Assembly (NCBI GenBank): GCA_013152765.1 | Contig: JAADFT010000189.1 | Span: forward strand, 1 to 5,368 | From: Calditrichota bacterium | Lineage (GTDB): Bacteria > Zhuqueibacterota > Zhuqueibacteria > Oleimicrobiales > Geothermoviventaceae | Direction of reading: 5' to 3' | DNA length: 5,368 nucleotides | Part shown: positions 1 through 5,368 of the stretch, one piece after another | Layout of the letters: the number at the start of each line of letters is the position of its first letter | How positions within the stretch are numbered: the first letter of the stretch is position 1 | Translations under genes and position numbers: made by a program | The notes under the pieces: generated by a model | Database searches by the model: none | The model's input: the letters and a program-made list of their open reading frames with translations, nothing else | What the model was told of the DNA's origin: nothing

Positions 1-56
1 TCCGACAGGCCTCGCACGATGGAGTTCAACCCGACAAGGTACCCTCTTGGCGTCAT
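1..56 (-). other. In-frame extension of the kinase with its own possible start; may begin a SIS (GmhA-like) domain or gene
   Basis: After the expected kinase end the same frame continues through an ATG at 56-54 (kinase residue 336) and 18 codons to the edge, beginning MTPRGYLVGLNS. The bases before the ATG read GGGAG then five bases, a reasonable Shine-Dalgarno. The peptide vaguely resembles the first helix of SIS-domain sedoheptulose 7-phosphate isomerases (a YLxxLxxxLxxL-like pattern), and such a gene commonly neighbours hddA. With so few residues the identification is a guess. It could equally be an unrelated C-terminal tail that stops just outside the window. Confidence 0.25.
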
Positions 57-1061
57 TCCGGCTCCCTCTCTGTGGATGATCCGGCTGCCGTCGTGATCGA
101 AGCGGAACGGCAGTTCCTGCAGGCCCAGGGTGGTCAGCACCTCGCGAATGAGGGCGTGTCGCTCCTCCTCGGCGTAGAGCAACAGGTAGCCGCCACCACC
201 AGCGCCGGAAATCTTGCCTCCCCGAGCTCCGAGCTCACGAGCGAGCTCGTACCAGGCGGCGATCTGCGGGCTGCCAATCCTGTCGGACAACCGCTGCTTG
301 GTCACCCAGCTCTCGTGCAGCAGGTCGCCAAAGTCGTTCAGCCGGGCATCTTCCAGCGCAGCGACGATCTCGTACGCGAGCTGCTTCAGCCGACGAAGAG
401 CGGCCAGCGTTTGTGGCTGTCCCTCCCGTACGTGTTGCTCCTGCCCTCGCAGGATGCTGGCCGAATCGCGTGTCCGACCGGTGAAAAAGAGCAGCAGCCG
501 ACTCTCTAAAGTCCGCAGCGTCTCCTCGGACAGATTCAGCGGCCTCACCGCCACACCGTCGCGCGTGAACTCGATCAGGTTCAGGCCGCCGAAAGCCGCG
601 GCGTAGTGGTCCTGCCGGCCAATTGGCCTGCCGAGATCGCGAATCTCGATTTCACTGGCCAGCCAGGCCAAGTCGCTTTTCGAGACGCTTTCGCCGCGGT
701 GGTGAAAGAGCAGATTCAGCAGGTTCACACAGACTGCGCTGCTGAGGCCGAGACCGCTGCCCACCGGGATTTCCGACTCCAGGTGCAAGTGGAGACCGCC
801 GCTTACCCGTTGCCTTTTCAGCACGGCCTGGATGAGCTCCAGGCTTTCCGGCAGCTCGTCGAGGTTTGCGTACGTCTCGTCGATGAGCAGATCCTCTGAG
901 GTGATTCGCAGGCGGCCGTCCGGCCTGGCCGAAAGAGCTGCGTAGGCGTAGCGGTCAATCGTGGCACTCACGACCGCGCCACCCTCGCGCTCGTAGAAAG
1001 CGGGCAGGTCAGTGCCTCCTCCTGCGAAACTGATTCGGACGGGTGTTTGCGAGATGATCAC
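1..1061 (-). CDS. hddA: GHMP-family sugar kinase, HddA-type (D-glycero-alpha-D-manno-heptose 7-phosphate kinase-like), open at the left edge
   Basis: 353 codons are visible with no stop before the edge. GTG 1061 is the start: an in-frame TGA lies two codons upstream, AGG sits 6 nt before it, and MIISQTPVRISFAGGGTDLP matches the usual HddA N terminus. HddA phosphorylates heptose 7-phosphate at C1 with ATP in the GDP-heptose pathway of surface glycans. GHMP motifs are in order: RISFAGGGTD (9-18), the ATP loop IPVGSGLGLSSAV (98-110), GRQDHYAAAFGGLN (148-161, with D151 the likely catalytic Asp) and KISGAGGGGYLLLY (283-296). In the ATP loop Leu replaces the usual Ser/Gly/Ala before SSA. The kinase body should end near residue 331 (SRIIHRE), yet the frame continues without a stop. 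It starts 19 nt after the radical SAM stop, so co-transcription is likely. The kinase family is secure; the exact sugar phosphate is inferred from similarity, and the symbol names the family. Confidence 0.88.
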   Translation of the reverse strand, partial: MIISQTPVRISFAGGGTDLPAFYEREGGAVVSATIDRYAYAALSARPDGRLRITSEDLLIDETYANLDELPESLELIQAVLKRQRVSGGLHLHLESEIPVGSGLGLSSAVCVNLLNLLFHHRGESVSKSDLAWLASEIEIRDLGRPIGRQDHYAAAFGGLNLIEFTRDGVAVRPLNLSEETLRTLESRLLLFFTGRTRDSASILRGQEQHVREGQPQTLAALRRLKQLAYEIVAALEDARLNDFGDLLHESWVTKQRLSDRIGSPQIAAWYELARELGARGGKISGAGGGGYLLLYAEEERHALIREVLTTLGLQELPFRFDHDGSRIIHREGAGMTPRGYLVGLNSIVRGLS

Positions 1062-1080
1062 GTTTCACCTGCGTCGTGTC

Positions 1081-2190
1081 TCAGTGAACGCCTTCCAGTT
1101 CCAGGCCGTACTCCTTCTTGATTTGCGCCAGATCGACGGCGAACACCGTCGTCCGCTCGGCCTCTTTGGATTTTCGCCACTTGTCAGCCTGGCGGGTGTT
1201 CGGCACGGGGTCGTCCAGCCGCAGGTAGGCGGCCAGGTTGTCCACGTCCATGTGGCGGTAGTGGCAGCAACGGGCGCACTCCGCCGGCGGCGTGGCGCTG
1301 TTCACCGTGCGGCGGCGTTCCTGGAAAGGTTCGCCGTGCCAGATCTCTTCGAAACTCTGCGTGCGAAGGTCGCCCATGATTTCGTGCGAAAACACGCAGG
1401 CGCGCACACGCCCGTCGGCCTGGATGTAAAATTCCTCCCAGGGACGGTGGCAGTACTTGTGGCCGCTCGGCGGGTGGCCAGTCCCGAACTTGTCGGGCAA
1501 ATTGACCTTGATGCCGAGCTTTTCGCCCACCTCCAACGACTCGTCGATGATTCGGTTGGTGAGTTCCTGATGGAAGTACAGCGATTCTTTGATGAACGAC
1601 GGATCGTACACGATCAGATGAACACCCTTCACCTCGTCCATCCCGAGTTCTGCGGAAAGACGAACGAAATCGGGGAAAAGCTCGATGTTGGAGCGCATCA
1701 GGACCGCCACTGTGCGCATGTAGGGGCAGTAGCCGCCCGACTCGCACTGCTCGCGAAAGCGTCTGATGTTGCCAACCACGCGGTGAAAGTCGCCGCCTCG
1801 ACGAATGTGGTTGTACAACTCGGGCACGGGGGCATCCATCGAGAAATTCAGGTAGCGTAGCCGCTTCTCGATGAAGTGCTCCCCGATTTGCTCGTCCAGC
1901 AGCATGCCGTTGGTAAGCACGAAGATGTCCGGCGGGTACTGGCTCACAAAGTCAAACATGTCGAGAAAACGGCGGTGCAGGAGCGGCTCGCCCCAGCCGA
2001 ACAGGCTGACGTCGCGGGCGTGCTCCAGCGCCGGCGCCATCTTCTCGAAGATCTCGAAGGGCATGTCCGCGTACTTGAAGTCGCGCACCGACTGCGCGCA
2101 CATGCGGCAGCGCAGGTTGCAGCGGTTCGTCACTTCGAAAACGATCAGTTTCGGAAAATCCAGTCCAGTGTGTTCCATTTCGCGCCCCAT
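1081..2190 (-). CDS. Radical SAM protein with SPASM/twitch-like C-terminal cysteine module
   Basis: 369 residues from ATG 2190, with AGGT a few bases upstream; a second in-frame ATG at 2178 (residue 5) has GGGG upstream and is an equally possible start. The radical SAM cluster motif is FEVTNRCNLRCRMC, with C24, C28 and C31. GWGEP (65-69) is the SAM-binding GGEP-type motif with Trp in the second position, and NFSMDA (115-120) is a later core strand. After the core, CHRPW (C247), ADGRVRACVF (C265) and ECARCC (C305, C308, C309) with EEIWHGEPFQERR between them match a SPASM-type region. The further cysteines of a full SPASM domain are missing, so a single auxiliary 4Fe-4S cluster is likely, as in twitch domains. 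Such enzymes include peptide-modifying maturases, sulfatase activators and the aminocyclitol dehydrogenase BtrN. The neighbours favour a sugar substrate, but this is inference. The kinase gene follows after 19 nt, presumably in the same transcript. Confidence 0.9.
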   Translation of the reverse strand: MGREMEHTGLDFPKLIVFEVTNRCNLRCRMCAQSVRDFKYADMPFEIFEKMAPALEHARDVSLFGWGEPLLHRRFLDMFDFVSQYPPDIFVLTNGMLLDEQIGEHFIEKRLRYLNFSMDAPVPELYNHIRRGGDFHRVVGNIRRFREQCESGGYCPYMRTVAVLMRSNIELFPDFVRLSAELGMDEVKGVHLIVYDPSFIKESLYFHQELTNRIIDESLEVGEKLGIKVNLPDKFGTGHPPSGHKYCHRPWEEFYIQADGRVRACVFSHEIMGDLRTQSFEEIWHGEPFQERRRTVNSATPPAECARCCHYRHMDVDNLAAYLRLDDPVPNTRQADKWRKSKEAERTTVFAVDLAQIKKEYGLELEGVH

Positions 2191-2193
2191 TTG

Positions 2194-2206
2194 ACCTGTG
2201 CCAGGT
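2194..2206 (-). repeat. Small inverted repeat over the presumed ribosome-binding site
   Basis: ACCTG and CAGGT form a 5-bp stem with a 3-nt loop, ending 3 nt before the ATG at 2190. The AGGT that would serve as Shine-Dalgarno for that ATG is in the downstream arm, so the hairpin could partly mask it. A stem this short often arises by chance. Confidence 0.25.
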
Positions 2207-2324
2207 TGGTTGTAAGTTGAATCCGTACCTGCAATTGCTCTGTTCAGAACAAGACGAGCTCAAGAGTCTTCAAACGCCGTTCGTCTCTTCGCTGACCACC
2301 CGTTTGCGTCCCCTACGCCTTTTC

Positions 2325-2339
2325 CCGTTGAGTCAACGG
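2325..2339. repeat. Perfect 15-nt palindrome CCGTTGA-N-TCAACGG
   Basis: Two 7-nt arms are exact reverse complements around a single central base. It lies about 135 nt upstream of the second radical SAM gene and about 70 nt after the aminotransferase stop. A match with arms this long is expected by chance only about once in 75 gaps of this length, so an operator for a dimeric regulator is possible. It is a poor terminator because the loop would be tiny and no U-run follows on either strand. Confidence 0.35.
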
Positions 2340-2407
2340 AATTTCATGTTCCCGAGTGTGTGCAAGCAAACACCAGGGACCGTCGGTCGGGCAGCAAACT
2401 GTCCTCT

Positions 2408-3601
2408 TCACGCCTCAACGGCTTCGTGCGAAAGAGCGGTCCGCCTCACCGCGGTCACCCTGCCGACTTCGCGCGCGTGCAGCTCTTCCAGAGTCCGCGT
2501 CACCACGTCAATCACGTACGCCACCTCGTCGTCGGTCAGGTCCGGGTAGAGAGGAATCGACACAATCTGCTGCGACAACAACGTCGCCACGGGCAGCTCG
2601 GCGGACAAATCGCCAAACCGGCGGCGGAAGTACGGTTGCAGGTGCACCGCGGGGAAGTGAATCCCGGTCGCCACACCGGCTTCAGCGAGACGCTGGCGGA
2701 ACAATTCGCGATCGCCAACCTTCAGAACAAACAGGTGGTTAGCGTGCGTCCTGCCCGGCAGCTCGGGAAACGTCACCTCGTAGGGTTCAAACGCTCGACG
2801 GTAGCGCTGAGCAATCTCCTCGCGACGCGCCTGCATGCGCTCGAACCGGGCAAGCTGAGAAAGTGCAAGAGCCGCTTGCACATCTGTGAAGTTGGCTTTG
2901 TAGCCGAGCTCCACAGCCTGCCAGTTGCGCAGCGTTGTGTCACCGTAGCGCTTCCAGGCGTCGCTGCTGATGCCGTGGAACCGCAGCCGCCGCACACGTT
3001 GCGCCAGCTCTTCGTCTGCGGTAGCCACGGCCCCACCGTCTCCGGCCGCAAGGTTCTTGCTCGCGTAGAAGCTGAAACACGTGGCGCGACTCAGCGTGCC
3101 GATTTTGCGTCCGCGGTAGGTCGCACCCAAAGCGTGGGCGGCATCTTCCACTACCGGGATCCCCCGCTCGTCAGCCACCTCGTGGATCTCGTCCATGTCG
3201 CAGGGCTGACCGGCCATGTGCACAGGGATGATGGCCTTGGTCCGGGGTGAGACGTGCCGCGCAATTTCGCCAGGCCGGATGTTCATCGACACCGGGTCCA
3301 CATCGGCCAGCACAGGCGTTGCGCCGACGTAGAGAATCGCGTTCACCGTGCTGACGAAGGTGATGGGCGAGGTAATCACTTCGTCGCCGGGGCCAATTCC
3401 CAGCGCAACCAGCGTCAGGTGTAACGCGCTGGTGCATGAGTTCACCGCCACCACGTGGCGGACACCGAGCCACCGGGCGAGTTCGTGCTCGAACTCCACC
3501 GTTTTCGGCCCGGCGCTGAGCCAGCCGCTCCGCAGCACTTCGGCGACAGCGTCGATTTCGGCCTGGCTAACAGACGGCCGCGCCAACGGAATCCTGCGCA
3601 C
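2408..3601 (-). CDS. DegT/DnrJ/EryC1/StrS-family PLP-dependent sugar aminotransferase (ArnB-like)
   Basis: 397 residues from GTG 3601. The frame is open to GTG 3640, but the family normally begins near I-P-L-x-R-P, which falls at residues 4-9 from GTG 3601, and GGAGG at 3611-3615 sits 9 nt upstream of that codon. Even so the gene overlaps the previous one by 35 nt. It should transfer an amino group, usually from glutamate, to a keto group of a nucleotide-linked sugar. Visible landmarks: GWLSAGP (26-32), the phosphate-binding region NSCTSALHL (54-62), VEDAAHALG with D153 expected to contact the PLP ring nitrogen, and SFYASKNLAAGDGGA with K182 as the Schiff-base lysine. RFHGISSDAWKRY (207-219) and the C-terminal HLQPYF, SIPLYPDLTDDEV blocks resemble ArnB/PseC/PglE-type enzymes acting on 4-keto sugars. 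Length is normal for the family. All catalytic residues appear present. The regiochemistry and the sugar are unknown. Confidence 0.95.
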   Translation of the reverse strand: MRRIPLARPSVSQAEIDAVAEVLRSGWLSAGPKTVEFEHELARWLGVRHVVAVNSCTSALHLTLVALGIGPGDEVITSPITFVSTVNAILYVGATPVLADVDPVSMNIRPGEIARHVSPRTKAIIPVHMAGQPCDMDEIHEVADERGIPVVEDAAHALGATYRGRKIGTLSRATCFSFYASKNLAAGDGGAVATADEELAQRVRRLRFHGISSDAWKRYGDTTLRNWQAVELGYKANFTDVQAALALSQLARFERMQARREEIAQRYRRAFEPYEVTFPELPGRTHANHLFVLKVGDRELFRQRLAEAGVATGIHFPAVHLQPYFRRRFGDLSAELPVATLLSQQIVSIPLYPDLTDDEVAYVIDVVTRTLEELHAREVGRVTAVRRTALSHEAVEA

Positions 3602-4814
3602 TGACCATTTCCTCCAGAGCTTTCTGTCCGTCCAGCTCACGCCAGGAGAAGGCGTGGTCTTTTTCGTGGTGAATCATGTTCCAGAATGGCGTGCCCGGAA
3701 AGGCGATGCATTTCGATTGCTGGAACGTGTCCGGGTTGAGCTCCCTGATCAGGTCCCAGGTCATCTGCCGGTCTTCTTCCGTTTCGCCCGGGATGCCCCA
3801 CGTAAACGTGAGGTGCACGAACATGCCCCAGCTCCGCAGCTCCTTCACAACCTTGCGCACCGTGTCCAGATCCAGGTTCTTCTGGATCACCTCAATCATC
3901 CTCGGACTACCTGACTCGACACCAAACTTAACGCCCGTGCACCCGGACTCCCACATAACCCGGAAGGTCTCGATGCTCGTGGTGTCGGCGCGACACATGG
4001 CCTGCCAGGGCAGGCCGATTTCCTTCAGACCGCGGCTGAGCTCCTGGATCCGCTCGTCACCGATGTTGAAGGTGTCGTCGTCGAAGTAGATGCTGCGGAA
4101 TCGCGGGAAACGCGTCAGCACGTTGTCGATTTCGGCCAGAATGTTCTCCGGCGAACGCGGGCGGTAGAGGCGGCTGTTGTACATCACAGGCGGCCACAGG
4201 CAGAAGATGCAGCGGTACGGACAACCGCGGCTCGCCCACATCTGAAGTTGCGGCCCAGGCGGGCTCACCGGGAAACGGTCCTGGTACAGGTAGACGCTGT
4301 GGTCCCGAAACGGGAAGGGCAGACTGTCGACGTCCTTCGTGATTTCGTAGTCGTAGACACCCGGTTTGCCGGTCTGTACCAGTTTCAACAGGCTCTTTTC
4401 GTACTCGCCCTTGAGGACTGCGTAAACAAACGGCTTCTGAATGATTTCGTCTGCGTAGACGGTCACGTGGGGCCCGGCCAACACCACTTTACTGTACCGG
4501 GCTGCAATTTCAGCAAGCCGCAGGTCGTTTTCGATGCTTGGAGAAGATGTCTCGATGACGACGTAGTCGAATGGAACGCGCTGCAACCGGAACTCCCACG
4601 AGCGCTCCGTTTCGCGCGTGAGGATCGAGTCGACCAGGTAAGCTTCGATCCCGTGTTGCTGCAACATGCTGGTGGCGTAGGCCATCAAGAAGGGGAACGG
4701 CTTGTACGAGTCCTTGCCGCACGCCACGGTAAAGGGCCAGCGGCTGCCGGCCCGGATGCCCCAGCGCTGTCCGCCGTCCTCGAACCACGGGGGATTGCTC
4801 AACAGAACGCGCAT
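3567..4814 (-). CDS. B12-binding-domain radical SAM enzyme
   Basis: 415 residues from ATG 4814; an in-frame GTG lies one codon upstream at 4817. Numbering here counts from that GTG. ATG is preferred because it forms a TGATG overlap with the preceding stop and has an AGGA Shine-Dalgarno 8 nt upstream. Residues about 2-150 look like a cobalamin-binding Rossmann domain: VLLSNPPW at the N terminus, DYVVIETSSPSIENDL, then VVLAGPHVT. No DxHxxG lower-ligand motif is visible, as in many enzymes of this class. A linker DSLPFPFRDH (164-173) leads to the radical SAM core with SRGCPYRCIFC: C199, C203 and C206 should bind the 4Fe-4S cluster. YFDDDTF, FGVESGSP and TWGIPGETEED are typical core strands. There is almost no C-terminal extension. 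Members methylate unactivated carbons or rearrange substrates. Lying between a sugar epimerase and a sugar aminotransferase, this one may act on a sugar, but no substrate can be read from sequence. Confidence 0.9.
   Translation of the reverse strand: MRVLLSNPPWFEDGGQRWGIRAGSRWPFTVACGKDSYKPFPFLMAYATSMLQQHGIEAYLVDSILTRETERSWEFRLQRVPFDYVVIETSSPSIENDLRLAEIAARYSKVVLAGPHVTVYADEIIQKPFVYAVLKGEYEKSLLKLVQTGKPGVYDYEITKDVDSLPFPFRDHSVYLYQDRFPVSPPGPQLQMWASRGCPYRCIFCLWPPVMYNSRLYRPRSPENILAEIDNVLTRFPRFRSIYFDDDTFNIGDERIQELSRGLKEIGLPWQAMCRADTTSIETFRVMWESGCTGVKFGVESGSPRMIEVIQKNLDLDTVRKVVKELRSWGMFVHLTFTWGIPGETEEDRQMTWDLIRELNPDTFQQSKCIAFPGTPFWNMIHHEKDHAFSWRELDGQKALEEMVSAQDSVGAAVC
3611..3615 (-). promoter_or_regulatory. 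Shine-Dalgarno site that decides the aminotransferase start
   Basis: On the minus strand these bases read GGAGG, a near-perfect Shine-Dalgarno core, 9 nt upstream of GTG 3601. It lies inside the end of the B12 radical SAM coding sequence. It supports GTG 3601 over the longer GTG 3640 start and fits translational coupling of the two genes. Confidence 0.65.
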
Positions 4815-5368
4815 CACACCAGTCCTTTCGCTTCCAGTTCACGTGCGGCCAGGTCGAATTTGTCTTCTGCCGGGGTCTCCTGAGCCCAGGCGATCAGCTC
4901 TTCCATGCCCTCCTCGAACGAGACCCCTGGTTCGTACCCGAGCTTCTCGCGGGCCAGGGAAATGTCGGCGTAACAGTGGCGTACGTCGCCTTTCCGGTAG
5001 CGGCCGGTCACGTCCGGCTCGATGTCCACGCCCAGCAACCGCGCCAGGGTTGTCGCGATGCCAACGATGGTTCGCGGCGTCCCGTAGCCGATGTTCAGCC
5101 CTACCGGCTCCGGCAGGTCAGCCTCCATGGCCAGAATGTTCGCCTGCACGACGTCGTGCACAGAGACGAAGTCGCGGGTCTGCCTGCCGTCCTCGTAAAT
5201 CACCGGCGGGCGACCGTTCTTGAGGCGACTGATGAAGATGGCAGCCACGCCCGTGTACGGGTTGGAAAGGGACTGGCGCGGCCCGAACACGTTGAAGTAA
5301 CGAAGCGCCACCGCCTGCACACCGTAAGTGCGACCAAACAGCAGAACCAGGTCCTCCTGGTCCTTCTT
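4814..5368 (-). CDS. SDR-family NAD-dependent nucleotide-sugar epimerase/dehydratase, C-terminal part
   Basis: Only the last 184 residues are inside the window; the gene enters from the right edge. The visible part starts KKDQED. In this family the segment is preceded by Tyr and three residues, so the first Lys (5366-5368) is probably the Lys of the catalytic YxxxK; the Rossmann NAD-binding half and the Tyr lie outside. The family signature LRYFNVFGPRQ (fragment residues 22-32) follows, then SNPYTGVAA, a DGRQTRDFVSVHDV segment that usually helps bind the nucleotide sugar, and a C-terminal GDVRHCYADISLAREKLGY block typical of extended SDR sugar epimerases. From memory the closest pattern is the dTDP-L-rhamnose 4-epimerase-like group, but 4,6-dehydratase or C4/C5 epimerase activity cannot be excluded. 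A complete-looking reading frame from GTG at 5320 is an artefact, because the frame is open to the edge. The TGA stop overlaps the next gene's ATG, indicating an operon. The enzyme should be cytoplasmic. Confidence 0.9.
   Translation of the reverse strand, partial: KKDQEDLVLLFGRTYGVQAVALRYFNVFGPRQSLSNPYTGVAAIFISRLKNGRPPVIYEDGRQTRDFVSVHDVVQANILAMEADLPEPVGLNIGYGTPRTIVGIATTLARLLGVDIEPDVTGRYRKGDVRHCYADISLAREKLGYEPGVSFEEGMEELIAWAQETPAEDKFDLAARELEAKGLV

Larger units (their letters stand above)
2191..2407 (-). other. 217-nt intergenic gap between aminotransferase and second radical SAM gene
   Basis: This is the only sizeable non-coding stretch in the window. No reading frame through it resembles a protein, and a by-hand count gives roughly 50-53% G+C, lower than the flanking genes. 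It contains a 15-nt palindrome (2325-2339), shorter inverted repeats at 2378-2388, 2241-2251 and 2194-2206, and no T-tract after any hairpin that would make a clear intrinsic terminator. I could not find a convincing -35/-10 pair: TTGACT within the large palindrome has no good -10 partner at 16-18 nt, and TTGAAG upstream of TGTTCT is weak. It probably holds the promoter of a second transcription unit (second radical SAM gene plus kinase), but that rests on spacing only. Confidence 0.6.

Noticed and set aside
221..250. Repeated GAGCTCG units
   Set aside because: They lie inside kinase codons (the YELARELGARGG region) and reflect repeated Glu-Leu codons in an alpha helix, not a DNA repeat.
72..899. 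Three plus-strand frames of 97-145 residues
   Set aside because: All are antisense to the HddA-type kinase, which translates cleanly on the minus strand with every GHMP motif in order.
1012..1860. 282-residue plus-strand reading frame
   Set aside because: It is antisense to the clearly recognisable radical SAM gene, has no family resemblance and the low-complexity His/Val/Arg-rich look of a GC-driven shadow frame.
2191..2206. TGGCAC on the minus strand, considered as a sigma-54 -24 element
   Set aside because: There is no TTGC-like -12 element at the required spacing, and it is too close to the start codon.
2241..2251. TGTTC-N-GAACA inverted repeat, considered as an SOS (LexA-like) box
   Set aside because: The half-sites are in the wrong order and spacing for the GAAC-N4-GTTC box, and the arms are too short to stand alone.
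1952..2263. 103-residue minus-strand frame starting in the gap, overlapping the second radical SAM gene
   Set aside because: It is an out-of-frame shadow of the radical SAM coding sequence with Arg/Pro/Ala-rich composition and no motif.
2378..2388. GACCG-N-CGGTC inverted repeat shortly after the aminotransferase stop, considered as a terminator
   Set aside because: It has only 5-nt arms around one base and no T-run on either strand; expected by chance in a gap of this size.
2360..3250. 296-residue plus-strand reading frame
   Set aside because: It lies opposite the aminotransferase, whose motifs are all intact. The plus-strand product has no recognisable domain and starts in the intergenic gap by chance.
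3348..4883. Plus-strand frames of 137-211 residues opposite the aminotransferase, B12 radical SAM and epimerase genes
   Set aside because: They are antisense shadows with biased composition and no motifs, and they cross real gene boundaries.

Overview
The window comes from a moderately GC-rich bacterium (roughly 60% G+C by eye). The lineage cannot be fixed from the sequence. All recognisable genes lie on the minus strand, so transcription runs from high to low coordinates. The content is that of an accessory cell-surface polysaccharide or activated-sugar locus, not core metabolism. Two of the five genes run off the window edges.

Layout in transcription order. (1) 5368-4814 is the C-terminal part of a short-chain dehydrogenase/reductase (SDR) nucleotide-sugar epimerase/dehydratase; it enters the window at what should be its catalytic lysine. 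(2) 4814-3567 is a B12-binding-type radical SAM enzyme, joined to the epimerase by a TGATG stop/start overlap. (3) 3601-2408 is a DegT/DnrJ/EryC1 (ArnB-like) PLP sugar aminotransferase whose start lies inside gene 2. (4) 2407-2191 is a 217-nt gap that is visibly less GC-rich and holds a perfect 15-nt palindrome and other short inverted repeats. (5) 2190-1081 is a second radical SAM protein with a short C-terminal cysteine module of SPASM/twitch type. (6) 1061-1 is a GHMP kinase of the HddA (heptose 7-phosphate kinase) type starting at GTG. It is still open at the window edge, about 20 residues past its expected end, and may be fused to a following domain.

How they could work together (inference). 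The epimerase and aminotransferase are typical of NDP-amino-sugar synthesis, and the HddA-type kinase of the NDP-heptose branch. The two radical SAM enzymes are the unusual part. One is tightly embedded between epimerase and aminotransferase. The other carries a cysteine spacing resembling that of BtrN, a radical SAM dehydrogenase of aminocyclitol synthesis. Together they suggest a modified (dehydrogenated, aminated and perhaps C-methylated) sugar for a surface glycan or secondary metabolite. No RNA genes, mobile elements, CRISPR arrays or convincing intrinsic terminators were seen.
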